This document shows positions 16,330-23,984 of a DNA stretch of 30,990 bases, piece by piece. Below the pieces are notes generated by a model. That model had not been told where the DNA came from and did not search any database. It was given only the letters and a program-made list of their open reading frames with translations. The position numbers and the translations under genes are program-made. Positions within the stretch are counted from its first letter, which is position 1; each line of letters opens with the position of its first letter. The stretch comes from an uncultured Bacteroides sp. (GTDB lineage: Bacteria; Bacteroidota; Bacteroidia; Bacteroidales; Bacteroidaceae), in NCBI GenBank assembly GCA_905201685.1, contig CAJKOW010000018.1, forward strand, positions 1-30,990, in the 5' to 3' direction.

Positions 16330-19233
16330 TTATCTTAATTTCCACTTAATCATAAACAAACATTTTCTTTCCACCTTTTGCTTTAGCATCTTTTCTATCT
16401 TGTTCAAAAGGACTTCTTTCTTTTCATCAATTTCATCTTGGGCCACATAAAGATTCTGCCGTTTCTCGACACGCTTCCGCTCCAAATCTTTAATGGCCCT
16501 TTGCGCCTTGACCCTTTCCTCCAACCGGCTTATCTTTCTGGCCTCCGATTTTCGCAATTTAATTTCTTGATCCAAGTCCGAAATCTCATGTTCCAAAGCC
16601 AACTTCATGTCGTCGGCCCAACTGTCCAATTTCTCCATTTCCTCATCAAAGAAACGATTGTTCCGATCGGATGAAGAAGAAAGTATTTCTTGGTTCATTT
16701 CTTCAACCCTGTCACTCAAACAGACGGCAACGGATTCCTCGATATGGGCAGGTGAAAGCAAGCGCGCAGGCAGCATCAACATCTTTTCAGCAATTTCAGA
16801 ATAAACCCAGTCACCGCTCTCCGTCTGGCAAGCTATGACAAGATGGTCTTCCTGTTCGAAAGAGTCAATCGAAATCTTCTCTACCCGCATCACTCCACCT
16901 TGACCGACAAGGTCTTCGAGCAATTTGGTGCGTCCCTCAGTCCGCGTATAGTCGAACTCAACGCAGGCACTCTCTTGAAACGGAGCAAGGTATTGGGCCA
17001 ATACCTCCTTAGCCAACGGACAGCCGATGCGATACGGACGCTCCACTTCGTTCTCACCCTCTTTCGATAAGGTATAAACATCGCCGTTTGCCCGAAGTGT
17101 AAAGGAAAAACGTTCTTCATCGAACACGGCCTCCTGTCTTAACACATGCTTTGTAAGCATCCAAAGCCGTTTCTCGAACTGATCGAGATTCTTATGGCTT
17201 TGCGCCAGGTTGTCCCTCAACTTTTCTTTGACAGACTCATCGAAGTTTTCTAACAAAGCCGAACGGGCCTTGAGCACCTTTTCAGAAATCTGCTCCTGCA
17301 ATTCGGCTTGCAAGGCATCGAAAGCCCGCTCTATCTCGACTGTTGTCCGACATTCGTTGTATATCTGTGCTATGCGTTTCTCGAAATCGACCCCGCTACC
17401 AATGCTGCCCAGCACTTCATCGCTGGCACCAAACACGCCGTTGAACACCTGAAACTTTTGATCGAGTAAATCATAGACACGTACATCGGCCGCATTGCCT
17501 TTGTTCAAAAAGTTAATCACTACGACGTCGAACTTCTGCCCGTAGCGGTGACAACGACCTATTCGCTGCTCGATACGCTGGGGATTCCAAGGCATGTCGT
17601 AATTGACGATAAGGGAACAGAACTGGAGATTGATGCCTTCGGCAGCCGCCTCGGTAGCTATCATGATGGTAGCCTCGTTTCGGAAGTAATCCACAATAGC
17701 TGCCCTTCTGTCCGCCGTGGGCGAACCTGTGATTTTGGCTGTATCCTTGTACTTGTCCATCCATGCACGATAAATGGCCGTTGATTCCTTATCCGAATTG
17801 GTGCCATTGAAACGAACCACACGTCCCTTATATCCTCGTTTTTCAAGCAGTTCATAAAGAAACTCCTGCGTCCTTCTGGATTCTGTGAGGATAAGTGCCT
17901 TGGGAGCAGCTCCTAAACTCCTTAACTGCTCAAAACCTTTGTCCAAAGCTACGAACAAATGTTCTGCCTTGCTGTTCTTCCTGATTTTCTCGGCAAGGTC
18001 TCTAAAGGTTTCCAGCTCCTTAATTTCTTTGCGGATACCTTCTATATCGACCGGATGAAGTTCTTCAGCCTCGTAAGTTTCCACTTCTTCTGCATCCACC
18101 CATTCATCATTATCGTCGGCATATTCATTGACAATGTCATTATCCCCAATGGAGGCCGCTTTATTTCTGTCCAACATAGTTTGCAAACGTGCAATTAGCG
18201 AACAGATAGTGCCATAAATAGCATAGGTGGAGGAAGCCAACAGTTTTCTTAAAATTAACGTCATCAGTTGCCGTTGACTGTTGGGTAAAGCATATAGCCG
18301 TGGCTTGCTCAAATAATCGGTCACCATGTCGTATAGTTTCTGTTCGTTTTCCGATGGAAAGAACTCCTCGACAATAGCTATTCGCTTGGTATATTTGATG
18401 TATTCCAATACCTGCCTTCTCAAAGTGCGCTTGCAGACAGGCTGCAAACGTCTTCTCAATTCCATGTAATCCTGTTCTGTCAGGTTGTGCCCAAACTGGC
18501 TCTTAAAACTTCTCAAATCGCCAAACACATAATCGTCGATGATAGACACCAAACCATACAACTCCAAAATGGAGTTCTGCAAAGGCGTGGCAGTCATCAA
18601 AATCTTCTTTCTTGCTTCAATGGATTCTTTAATGACATTGGCAATCCTGTTTTGAGGCTTATATACATTGCGAAGTCGATGCGCCTCGTCCACAATCACC
18701 AAATCCCAAGCTGTACGCTTGATATAGGCAGCTTTCGTTTTGGCAAATTGCAAAGAGCAGATAACTATATTTTCCGTATCAAAAGGATTGAGACATCCAT
18801 TTTCCACAGCCTCGTTGAACGACTTGGATTCCATGATGACAGAGGGAAGAAAGAATTTCTCCTGCAACTCACCAGCCCATTGTTTCCTTAAATTGGCGGG
18901 ACAAATGACCAAGAGTCTTCTTTTGTGTTCAGACCAATGCTGGGAAAGGATAATGCCTGCCTCGATAGTTTTACCCAATCCCACTTCATCAGCCAAAATT
19001 GCTCCTTTAGATAAAGGTGATTTAAACGCAAACAAAGCCGCTTCCACCTGATGAGGGGTCAAATCTACTTGCGCATCTTGCAAAGAGGCCGTCAATTTAT
19101 CAATGTCGTTTGCTGGTAATCTCCGTGTCAAGAGGTTGGCCAGATAAATCGCCTGATAATCTGTTATGGAGACAGTTCTGTCCGACCATCCCCTTTCATT
19201 AACGAAATTACGTATGCGATTTTCTGCTTCCAT
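16330..19233 (-). CDS. SNF2-family helicase with C-terminal coiled coil (RapA/DrmD-like)
   Basis: First gene of the defence operon, 967 aa. SNF2 motifs: Walker A DEVGLGKT (82-89), DEAH box VDEAHR (181-186), LMTATPLQNS (212-221), EAAAEGINLQ (528-537) and QRIEQRIGRCHRYGQ (552-566). An acidic insertion lies between the two RecA lobes (about 370-395), and the last 150 residues are a charged coiled coil. Such proteins are annotated as helicase-related or RapA-like, and DrmD of class 1 DISARM has the same broad plan. The other DISARM proteins are absent here. It probably translocates on double-stranded DNA rather than unwinding it; a role in recognising invading DNA is inference from the neighbours. 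Confidence 0.88.
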   Translation of the reverse strand: MEAENRIRNFVNERGWSDRTVSITDYQAIYLANLLTRRLPANDIDKLTASLQDAQVDLTPHQVEAALFAFKSPLSKGAILADEVGLGKTIEAGIILSQHWSEHKRRLLVICPANLRKQWAGELQEKFFLPSVIMESKSFNEAVENGCLNPFDTENIVICSLQFAKTKAAYIKRTAWDLVIVDEAHRLRNVYKPQNRIANVIKESIEARKKILMTATPLQNSILELYGLVSIIDDYVFGDLRSFKSQFGHNLTEQDYMELRRRLQPVCKRTLRRQVLEYIKYTKRIAIVEEFFPSENEQKLYDMVTDYLSKPRLYALPNSQRQLMTLILRKLLASSTYAIYGTICSLIARLQTMLDRNKAASIGDNDIVNEYADDNDEWVDAEEVETYEAEELHPVDIEGIRKEIKELETFRDLAEKIRKNSKAEHLFVALDKGFEQLRSLGAAPKALILTESRRTQEFLYELLEKRGYKGRVVRFNGTNSDKESTAIYRAWMDKYKDTAKITGSPTADRRAAIVDYFRNEATIMIATEAAAEGINLQFCSLIVNYDMPWNPQRIEQRIGRCHRYGQKFDVVVINFLNKGNAADVRVYDLLDQKFQVFNGVFGASDEVLGSIGSGVDFEKRIAQIYNECRTTVEIERAFDALQAELQEQISEKVLKARSALLENFDESVKEKLRDNLAQSHKNLDQFEKRLWMLTKHVLRQEAVFDEERFSFTLRANGDVYTLSKEGENEVERPYRIGCPLAKEVLAQYLAPFQESACVEFDYTRTEGRTKLLEDLVGQGGVMRVEKISIDSFEQEDHLVIACQTESGDWVYSEIAEKMLMLPARLLSPAHIEESVAVCLSDRVEEMNQEILSSSSDRNNRFFDEEMEKLDSWADDMKLALEHEISDLDQEIKLRKSEARKISRLEERVKAQRAIKDLERKRVEKRQNLYVAQDEIDEKKEVLLNKIEKMLKQKVERKCLFMIKWKLR

Positions 19234-19260
19234 TCAAGTTCAAAATAATTGTGATAAATG

Positions 19261-19268
19261 CAAAATTA
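19261..19268 (-). promoter_or_regulatory. Candidate -7 element of the defence operon
   Basis: TAATTTTG on the minus strand matches TAnnTTTG, 27 bases before the helicase start codon. A TTTG lies upstream at 19283-19280 but only 11 bases away, too close for a normal -33 box. The 144-bp gap is otherwise AT-rich and noncoding. Confidence 0.35.
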
Positions 19269-19377
19269 GAAAACTTTTTCAAAAGCTTTATAACATCGTT
19301 CCCATTTTATTGAAAACGCATCCTATATTTCCAATTACAAATTACAATTAACTGAAAACAAATTGAATGAATGTGAG

Positions 19378-19608
19378 TTACTGTTGCAACCCCATCTCCT
19401 CCATCCATTCCTGATAGAGAGCTACCGGCCCATAGTGCCAATACTTAGTGGATTCATTAGCCAGAAGCTTGTACGTCTCCGAACGATAGAAACGGCGCAT
19501 GGCCTCTATGATCGTAACGTGGTGCTCGTGGGCATAGATTTGCGCCACGCGACTAACCTTGCCGGGCAGTATCAAATACAGATTCTCTTGGGTAATTTCC
19601 AAATTCAT
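19378..19608 (-). CDS. Small protein of unknown function
   Basis: A 76-aa acidic-to-neutral protein without membrane segments, from the ATG at 19608. The frame runs 28 codons further up, but that part is a hydrophobic stretch with no promoter room and the internal start looks more natural. The ending with KYWHYGPVALYQEWMEEMG looks like a real folded protein. I recall similar small DUF3791-like proteins in Bacteroides but cannot assign a family. It follows the fic gene on the same strand after a 328-bp gap filled with palindromic repeats, and it lies just upstream of the defence operon, so it might belong to a small accessory module there. Confidence 0.55.
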   Translation of the reverse strand: MNLEITQENLYLILPGKVSRVAQIYAHEHHVTIIEAMRRFYRSETYKLLANESTKYWHYGPVALYQEWMEEMGLQQ

Positions 19609-19755
19609 GGATAACAAGTAATTAAAAAACAGCAATATAGTCTTACCCACAAAAAGGAATAAGGCGCGGCTTATGTCAGCAAAGATAAGCATAATTCAAC
19701 CAAAAACGACCGGAAAACAGCCACCAATCCAATTTCCACCATTCACACCACCAAC

Positions 19756-19833
19756 AAAGTCCCTCTTTACCCCCTGCAAAGTTCCTCTTTAGCACCGTAA
19801 AGAGGGACTTTAGACTCCTAAAGAGACACTTTA
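19756..19833. repeat. Cluster of four TAAAG-N5-CTTTA palindromes
   Basis: Four copies of one 14-15 bp motif: AAAGTCCCTCTTTA (19756-19769), AAAGTTCCTCTTTA (19778-19791), TAAAGAGGGACTTTA (19798-19812) and TAAAGAGACACTTTA (19819-19833). Copies 1 and 3 are exact reverse complements over 14 bases and could form a long hairpin. A fifth copy lies at 20660-20674. This sits in the gap between fic and the small ORF (19609-19936), where I see no gene. It could be a protein-binding site array or a Bacteroides intergenic repeat family. Confidence 0.7.
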
Positions 19834-19885
19834 AAAGTAATCATTGAAGTCTTTCCATTTTCAAAGCAAAGTTCTAAAGCTTTGT

Positions 19886-19913
19886 AAATTATTTATCACT
19901 TGACAAATAATTT
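19886..19913. other. AT-rich hairpin downstream of fic
   Basis: AAATTATTT (19886-19894) and AAATAATTT (19905-19913) form a perfect 9-bp AT-only stem with a 10-base loop, 23 bases past the fic stop codon. No T tract follows in the fic direction, so terminator activity is doubtful. Confidence 0.25.
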
Positions 19914-19936
19914 GGTTGTTTAGAAAATGTAACTTA

Positions 19937-20497
19937 TTAACTCTTACTATATCCTTCATAGTAATACGATTGCTCAATGCCTTTAAAGATAATCTCCCTA
20001 TCCTCCGTTTTATCCGTCAGGGCAGGCTGAAGCAATACACGCAATTCCAAATCGTTTATAGGGCTCCGCTCCATGGCCTGTAAATACAGGTCTTTGTCCA
20101 CGTTTTGCCAGTCAACCACTTTCCCTAGGTTCTTTTTCAACATCATATCCAGCCAAATGCGGGTGGCACGCCCATTTCCTTCCATAAACGGATGAGCAAT
20201 GTTCATCTCCACATACTTGGCTATGATTTCCTCGAAGGTCGTCTCGGGCATTTTTTCGATGACAGGCAGAATAGCCTCCAGATACATGCTGTTGGCAAAA
20301 CGGAACCCACCTTTGGCAATATTTAGCCCACGCACTTTGCCGGCAAAATCGTAAAGCCCATCAAAAAGATATTGATGAATGTCCTTCAATCCTTTGACAG
20401 TACCCACTTCGATCTTATCAATATCACCCGATTCAAACAGGCTTTGAGCTTTTTGCAAGCTCTGTTCGTCTATCTCATGTTGCTTGGTTATTCTCAT
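19937..20497 (-). CDS. Class III Fic-domain protein (AMP transferase) with C-terminal inhibitory motif
   Basis: Fic proteins usually transfer AMP from ATP to target proteins. This 186-aa protein has the full catalytic motif HPFMEGNGRATR (H102-R113), with the catalytic His, the metal-binding acidic residue E106 and the GNGR anion hole. The C-terminus carries SYYYEG (S177-G182), which fits the (S/T)xxxE(G/N) inhibitory helix of class III Fic proteins such as Neisseria NmFic, also about 190 aa. It is therefore likely a self-inhibited enzyme needing no separate antitoxin. The glutamate (E181) would block ATP placement until released. It is divergent from nagA and lies upstream of the defence operon on the same strand; its target is unknown. 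Confidence 0.92.
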   Translation of the reverse strand: MRITKQHEIDEQSLQKAQSLFESGDIDKIEVGTVKGLKDIHQYLFDGLYDFAGKVRGLNIAKGGFRFANSMYLEAILPVIEKMPETTFEEIIAKYVEMNIAHPFMEGNGRATRIWLDMMLKKNLGKVVDWQNVDKDLYLQAMERSPINDLELRVLLQPALTDKTEDREIIFKGIEQSYYYEGYSKS

Positions 20498-20632
20498 ACT
20501 GAAAGTAAAAAGTTATATCACCCATTTTACTCACCGGATATAAGCCGGGAAGAGAATGGCGTTGCGAAGTTACGAAATCTTCTCTGATTCTAATTCATTT
20601 TCCTTGTATCTTTACACAGAAAATTACCATAC

Positions 20633-20640
20633 TATCTTTG
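20633..20640 (+). promoter_or_regulatory. Possible -7 element upstream of the large inverted repeat
   Basis: TATCTTTG matches the TAnnTTTG box. A TTG at 20604-20606 is spaced 26 bases away, longer than usual. Transcription from here would run through the palindrome at 20660 and the large inverted repeat at 20721-20861, with no convincing gene in between. Confidence 0.25.
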
Positions 20641-20659
20641 CGATCTCTGTTCAGCACTG

Positions 20660-20674
20660 TAAAGAGTCACTTTA
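20660..20674. repeat. Fifth TAAAG-N5-CTTTA palindrome
   Basis: TAAAGAGTCACTTTA, flanked by G and C so that the arms are GTAAAG and CTTTAC. Same motif as the cluster at 19756-19833, on the other side of fic. Confidence 0.6.
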
Positions 20675-20720
20675 CGAAAGAGCTTCCAAAGCCTTCTTTT
20701 CCCAAGCAAAAAACATTACA

Positions 20721-20861
20721 CTTGACACCCTGACATCTAAAAATACCAACTTTTTCTTCGCGCGCGTGTAGGTGAGGTTTAACACTATTGTGAATAAAAG
20801 TTAAGCTTCACCTGCACGCGCGTGAGAAAAAGTTAGAATATTGAGGGGCCAGGGTGTCAAG
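20721..20861. repeat. 141-bp near-perfect inverted repeat (MITE-like or giant hairpin)
   Basis: The two ends are an exact 12-bp inverted pair: CTTGACACCCTG (20721-20732) and CAGGGTGTCAAG (20850-20861). Further in, AACTTTTTCT (20749-20758) pairs with AGAAAAAGTT (20825-20834), CGCGCGTG pairs with CACGCGCG, AGGTGA with TCACCT, and TTAAC with GTTAA, leaving a loop of about 16 bases around ACTATTGTGAATAAAA. The unpaired 15-base parts of each arm have equal length. It contains no ORF. The shape fits a miniature inverted-repeat element or a structured RNA; no target-site duplication is obvious. It lies in the 649-bp gap between fic and nagA. Confidence 0.8.
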
Positions 20862-20993
20862 CTCAGGAGAAATGCTAATCCAAAACTTAAATAAAAACCG
20901 GGGGAAAACTGCGGCAAACAGCCGGACTTCAGATTTTAAACTTTTATAGCAATTTTTTCAGGGAAAACACATCCTCCAATCAGTTAAATTGCG

Positions 20994-21001
20994 TAACTTT
21001 G
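20994..21001 (+). promoter_or_regulatory. -7 promoter element for nagA
   Basis: TAACTTTG matches TAnnTTTG. It gives a leader of about 140 nt before the nagA ATG at 21147. No TTTG lies at the -33 position. Confidence 0.4.
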
Positions 21002-21013
21002 TCGGAAACCTGT

Positions 21014-21051
21014 ATCACACGATAAGTGATGGGCCATACGCAACCTTATCG
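21014..21051 (+). promoter_or_regulatory. Two overlapping hairpins in the nagA leader
   Basis: ATCAC (21014-21018) can pair with GTGAT (21026-21030); alternatively CGATAAG (21020-21026) can pair with CTTATCG (21045-21051). The two pairings share a base and the loop, so they exclude each other. Both stems are short. A switch-like role is speculative. Confidence 0.25.
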
Positions 21052-21146
21052 CCCGATACGCTCTATTGAAAAAACAACCGAGCCTGTCTTCAAAGCCATA
21101 CACGTTGTGTACTGCATGGAAACAGCTCACAAAAACAGTAAAAACA

Positions 21147-22301
21147 ATGCTAACTCAAATCATCAACGGACGCATATTCACCCCACAAGGTTGGCTGAAT
21201 GAAGGTTCTGTCCTGATAAGAGACGGAAAGATACTTGAAGTAACCAATTGCGACCTTGCTCTTATCGGAGCCCAAATGATCGATGCCAAAGGCATGTACA
21301 TTGTACCGGGCTTTGTCTGCATGCATGCACATGGCGGAGGCGGACATGACTTCACGGAATGTACAGAAGAAGCCTTCCGCACCATCATCAACGCACACCT
21401 AAAGCATGGAGCTACCAGCTTCTTCCCTACCCTCTCTTCTTCACCTTTCAGTAAATTACACAAGGCCACAGAAATATGCGAACGACTGATGAACGAGCCG
21501 GGTAGTCCCATATTGGGCCTTCATATCGAAGGTCCCTACCTGAACCCGAAAATGGCAGGCGAACAGTTCAGTGACATGGTCAAAGCCATTGACGAAAACG
21601 AATACAGAGAACTTGTGGAAAACTCATGCTGCATTCGTCGCTGGGACGCTTCACCCGAACTGCCCGGCGCGCTCGACTTTGCCCGCTACCTGAAGCAAAA
21701 AGACATTCTCGTAGCCCTGTCGCACACCGAAGCCGAATACGAAGATATCAAGACTGCTTACGAAGCCGGATTCACGCATGCTGCCCATTTCTACAATGCC
21801 ATGCCCGGTTTCCACAAACGTCGTGAATACAAATACGAAGGTACGGTAGAAAGTGTTTACCTGATAGACGACATGACCATCGAACTGATTGCCGACGGCG
21901 TCCATCTGCCTTCTACCATCCTGCGACTGGCCTACAAACTGAAAGGAGTAGAACGAACCTGTTTAGTCACCGACGCTCTGTCATCGGCTGCCAACGAAGG
22001 GAAACCTGTAAACGATCCACGCATCATCATCGAAGACGGAGTTTGCAAGATGGCCGACCATTCGGCCCTGGCCGGCAGTATTGCAACAAGCGATGTGCTG
22101 GTTCGTACCATGGTCAAAGCCGGCATTCCTTTAGGCGACGCCTTGCGCATGGCCTCGGAAACTCCGGCACGCATCATGGGAGTAGCCGACCGGAAAGGTT
22201 CGCTCCAGAAAGACAAAGATGCAGACATCGTGGTCTTAGACAAAGAATTAAACGTCCGTGCCGTATGGCAATGTGGAAGCTGCAAATTGCAAAACATCTG
22301 A
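21147..22301 (+). CDS. nagA: N-acetylglucosamine-6-phosphate deacetylase NagA
   Basis: Removes acetate from GlcNAc-6-phosphate, the step that commits amino sugars to glycolysis or wall recycling. The 384-aa amidohydrolase has the HxH motif MHAHGGGG (H60, H62), metal-ligand E128 in LHIEGPYLNP, H193 in LSHTEAE, H214 in THAAHFYNAMP, and the catalytic Asp D276 in LVTDALS. I prefer the ATG at 21147: the frame continues up to 21066, but those 27 residues have no relation to NagA, and the conserved start MLTQIINGRIF begins here. No nagB or transport gene adjoins it. It is preceded by a -7 box at 20994 and a leader of about 140 nt. Confidence 0.94.
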   Translation: MLTQIINGRIFTPQGWLNEGSVLIRDGKILEVTNCDLALIGAQMIDAKGMYIVPGFVCMHAHGGGGHDFTECTEEAFRTIINAHLKHGATSFFPTLSSSPFSKLHKATEICERLMNEPGSPILGLHIEGPYLNPKMAGEQFSDMVKAIDENEYRELVENSCCIRRWDASPELPGALDFARYLKQKDILVALSHTEAEYEDIKTAYEAGFTHAAHFYNAMPGFHKRREYKYEGTVESVYLIDDMTIELIADGVHLPSTILRLAYKLKGVERTCLVTDALSSAANEGKPVNDPRIIIEDGVCKMADHSALAGSIATSDVLVRTMVKAGIPLGDALRMASETPARIMGVADRKGSLQKDKDADIVVLDKELNVRAVWQCGSCKLQNI

Positions 22302-22474
22302 CAGCAAACCTTTGCTGATACCGGCCATCGGACCACTGAATATTTGAAAAAAAGTTAATTAAAGGAACTAAATCAACGTTTCTGAAGTTTTATGCACGGC
22401 AAAGGATTTAAGACAGCAATGTCATTAGACGCCGGCCCGGAAAAGACATTTATCAACCTAAAAAGAATAAGAAT

Positions 22475-23149
22475 ATGAAACAGATGAAAACAACAGCATT
22501 GATACTAAGCGGAGCCCTTTTGTTTGCAAGTTGCGGCACTATGAACAACACAACAAAAGGTGGAATCATCGGTGGAGGCTCGGGAGCTGCGGCCGGCGCT
22601 ATCATCGGTGGACTGATCGGTAAAGGAAAAGGTGCAGCCATCGGAGCTGCTGTGGGAGCTGCTGTGGGAACAGGAACCGGTGTAATCATCGGTAAGAAGA
22701 TGGATAAGAAGGCTGAAGAAGCAGCTAAAATAGAAGGTGCCCAAGTAGAAAAGGTCACTGATACCAACGGACTGACCGCCGTCAAAGTATCTTTCGAATC
22801 AGGCATTCTGTTCGGATTCAACTCATCTGCATTAAGCAACACATCGAAGGCCTCTTTGCGTGAACTGGCCCAAATCTTAAAAGATGATACGACAACCGAC
22901 ATTGCCATCATCGGACATACGGACAAGGTCGGAACTTATGAGGCCAATATCAAAGTTTCGAAAGACCGTGCCTATGCCGTAGAAAATTATCTGCAGGACT
23001 GTGGCGTCTCACCGGCACAATTCAAACAGGTGACAGGAGTGGGCTATGACCAGTATGACGAAAGCCTGTCGGCAGAGCAGAACCGCCGTGTAGAAGTCTA
23101 TATGTACGCCAGCGAACAGATGATTAAAGACGCAGAAGCTCAGCAATGA
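22475..23149 (+). CDS. OmpA-family lipoprotein with glycine-zipper segment
   Basis: A 224-aa predicted lipoprotein. The signal peptide ends in the lipobox LFASC (Cys about 20). A glycine-zipper region follows (about 29-75, repeated GGxxG and AAIGAAVGAAVG), then the OmpA-C peptidoglycan-binding domain (about 108-215) with the NSSALS segment, IIGHTDKVG and the terminal QNRRVEVYM. It resembles E. coli YiaD, which also joins a glycine zipper to OmpA-C. It probably anchors the outer membrane to the wall. Its stop overlaps the start of mtgA (ATGA, 23146-23149), so the two wall-related genes are translationally coupled. An alternative start lies three codons in. Confidence 0.9.
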   Translation: MKQMKTTALILSGALLFASCGTMNNTTKGGIIGGGSGAAAGAIIGGLIGKGKGAAIGAAVGAAVGTGTGVIIGKKMDKKAEEAAKIEGAQVEKVTDTNGLTAVKVSFESGILFGFNSSALSNTSKASLRELAQILKDDTTTDIAIIGHTDKVGTYEANIKVSKDRAYAVENYLQDCGVSPAQFKQVTGVGYDQYDESLSAEQNRRVEVYMYASEQMIKDAEAQQ

Positions 23150-23850
23150 CATTGAAAAGACCTTTGCGAATACTTCGCAACTTGATACTGTTTTTCTTTA
23201 TAACCACTATCTTTATGGTAGTGGTTTATCGTTTTATGCCTGTTTACGTCACACCACTGATGGTGATACGCAGCATCCAGCAGGTATTTGAAGGCAATTC
23301 ACCACGCTGGCATCACACGTGGGTGCCTCTTACCGAAATCTCTCCCCATCTGCCCATGGCTGTCATCGCCTCGGAAGACAACCGTTTTGCTTCACACAAC
23401 GGATTCGATTTCGTGGAAATCAAGAAAGCCATGCACGAAAACAAGACCCGCAAACGCAAGAGGGGTGCAAGTACCATTAGTCAACAGACAGCCAAAAATG
23501 TATTCCTATGGCCACAGTCGTCATGGATACGAAAGGGATTTGAAGTCTATTTCACCTGCCTCATCGAACTGTGCTGGTCGAAAGAGAGAATCATGGAAGT
23601 CTATCTGAACTCCATTGAGATGGGACCTAACATATATGGCGCGCAAGCTGCTGCCAAACAAAAGTTCAAAACCACAGCCCGAAAGCTAAGCGCAGGCCAA
23701 TGCGCACTGATAGCCGCTACCCTGCCCAACCCCATCCGTTTCGACTCGGCACACCCTTCACCCTACATACAGAAAAGGCAGAAACAAATTCTGAGGCTGA
23801 TGAAACTTGTTCCAAAATTCCCCGATAAAAGCACTAAAAAGGAGAAATAG
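23146..23850 (+). CDS. mtgA: Monofunctional peptidoglycan glycosyltransferase MtgA
   Basis: GT51 enzyme that polymerises lipid II into glycan strands without a transpeptidase domain. The 234-aa protein has one N-terminal membrane helix (about 12-32), then the GT51 motifs: ASEDNRFASHNGFD with the catalytic Glu (about E78), GASTISQQTAKN (about 105-116), the hydrophobic membrane-dipping segment, and MEVYLNSIEMG with the second Glu. The later GAQAAAKQKF and ALIAATLPNPIRF stretches also fit. Its length is that of other MtgA proteins. It is coupled to the OmpA-like lipoprotein gene by ATGA, suggesting joint work in envelope assembly. Confidence 0.94.
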   Translation: MTLKRPLRILRNLILFFFITTIFMVVVYRFMPVYVTPLMVIRSIQQVFEGNSPRWHHTWVPLTEISPHLPMAVIASEDNRFASHNGFDFVEIKKAMHENKTRKRKRGASTISQQTAKNVFLWPQSSWIRKGFEVYFTCLIELCWSKERIMEVYLNSIEMGPNIYGAQAAAKQKFKTTARKLSAGQCALIAATLPNPIRFDSAHPSPYIQKRQKQILRLMKLVPKFPDKSTKKEK

Positions 23851-23917
23851 AACAACTGCCACTCCATCGAGAAAAAACATTTTTTAGACGGCAAAAAATG
23901 AACGAACATCTATCGTT

Positions 23918-23949
23918 TTTGCCACTTATCGGAAAGGAAGATACCTTTG
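23918..23949 (+). promoter_or_regulatory. Promoter of the efflux operon
   Basis: TTTG (23918-23921), 20 bases, then TACCTTTG (23942-23949): a full match to the Bacteroidetes -33/-7 pattern. The predicted start near 23955 lies upstream of the ATG at 23985 but downstream of an earlier in-frame ATG at 23898, so it decides the tolC-like start codon. Confidence 0.65.
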
Positions 23950-23984
23950 CTTCCACAAAAGAACATCAAATTGAAGAATCCGAT

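Noticed and set aside
16330..19233. DISARM system
   Set aside because: The SNF2 helicase resembles DrmD in plan, but no DrmA, DrmB or DrmC is present and the methyltransferase is a type III Mod.
7415..19233. BREX system
   Set aside because: No PglZ-type phosphatase, BrxC-like large ATPase or BrxL is present.
20556..20771. Short + strand frame upstream of the large inverted repeat
   Set aside because: It runs into the inverted repeat, has low-complexity composition and no homology that I recognise.
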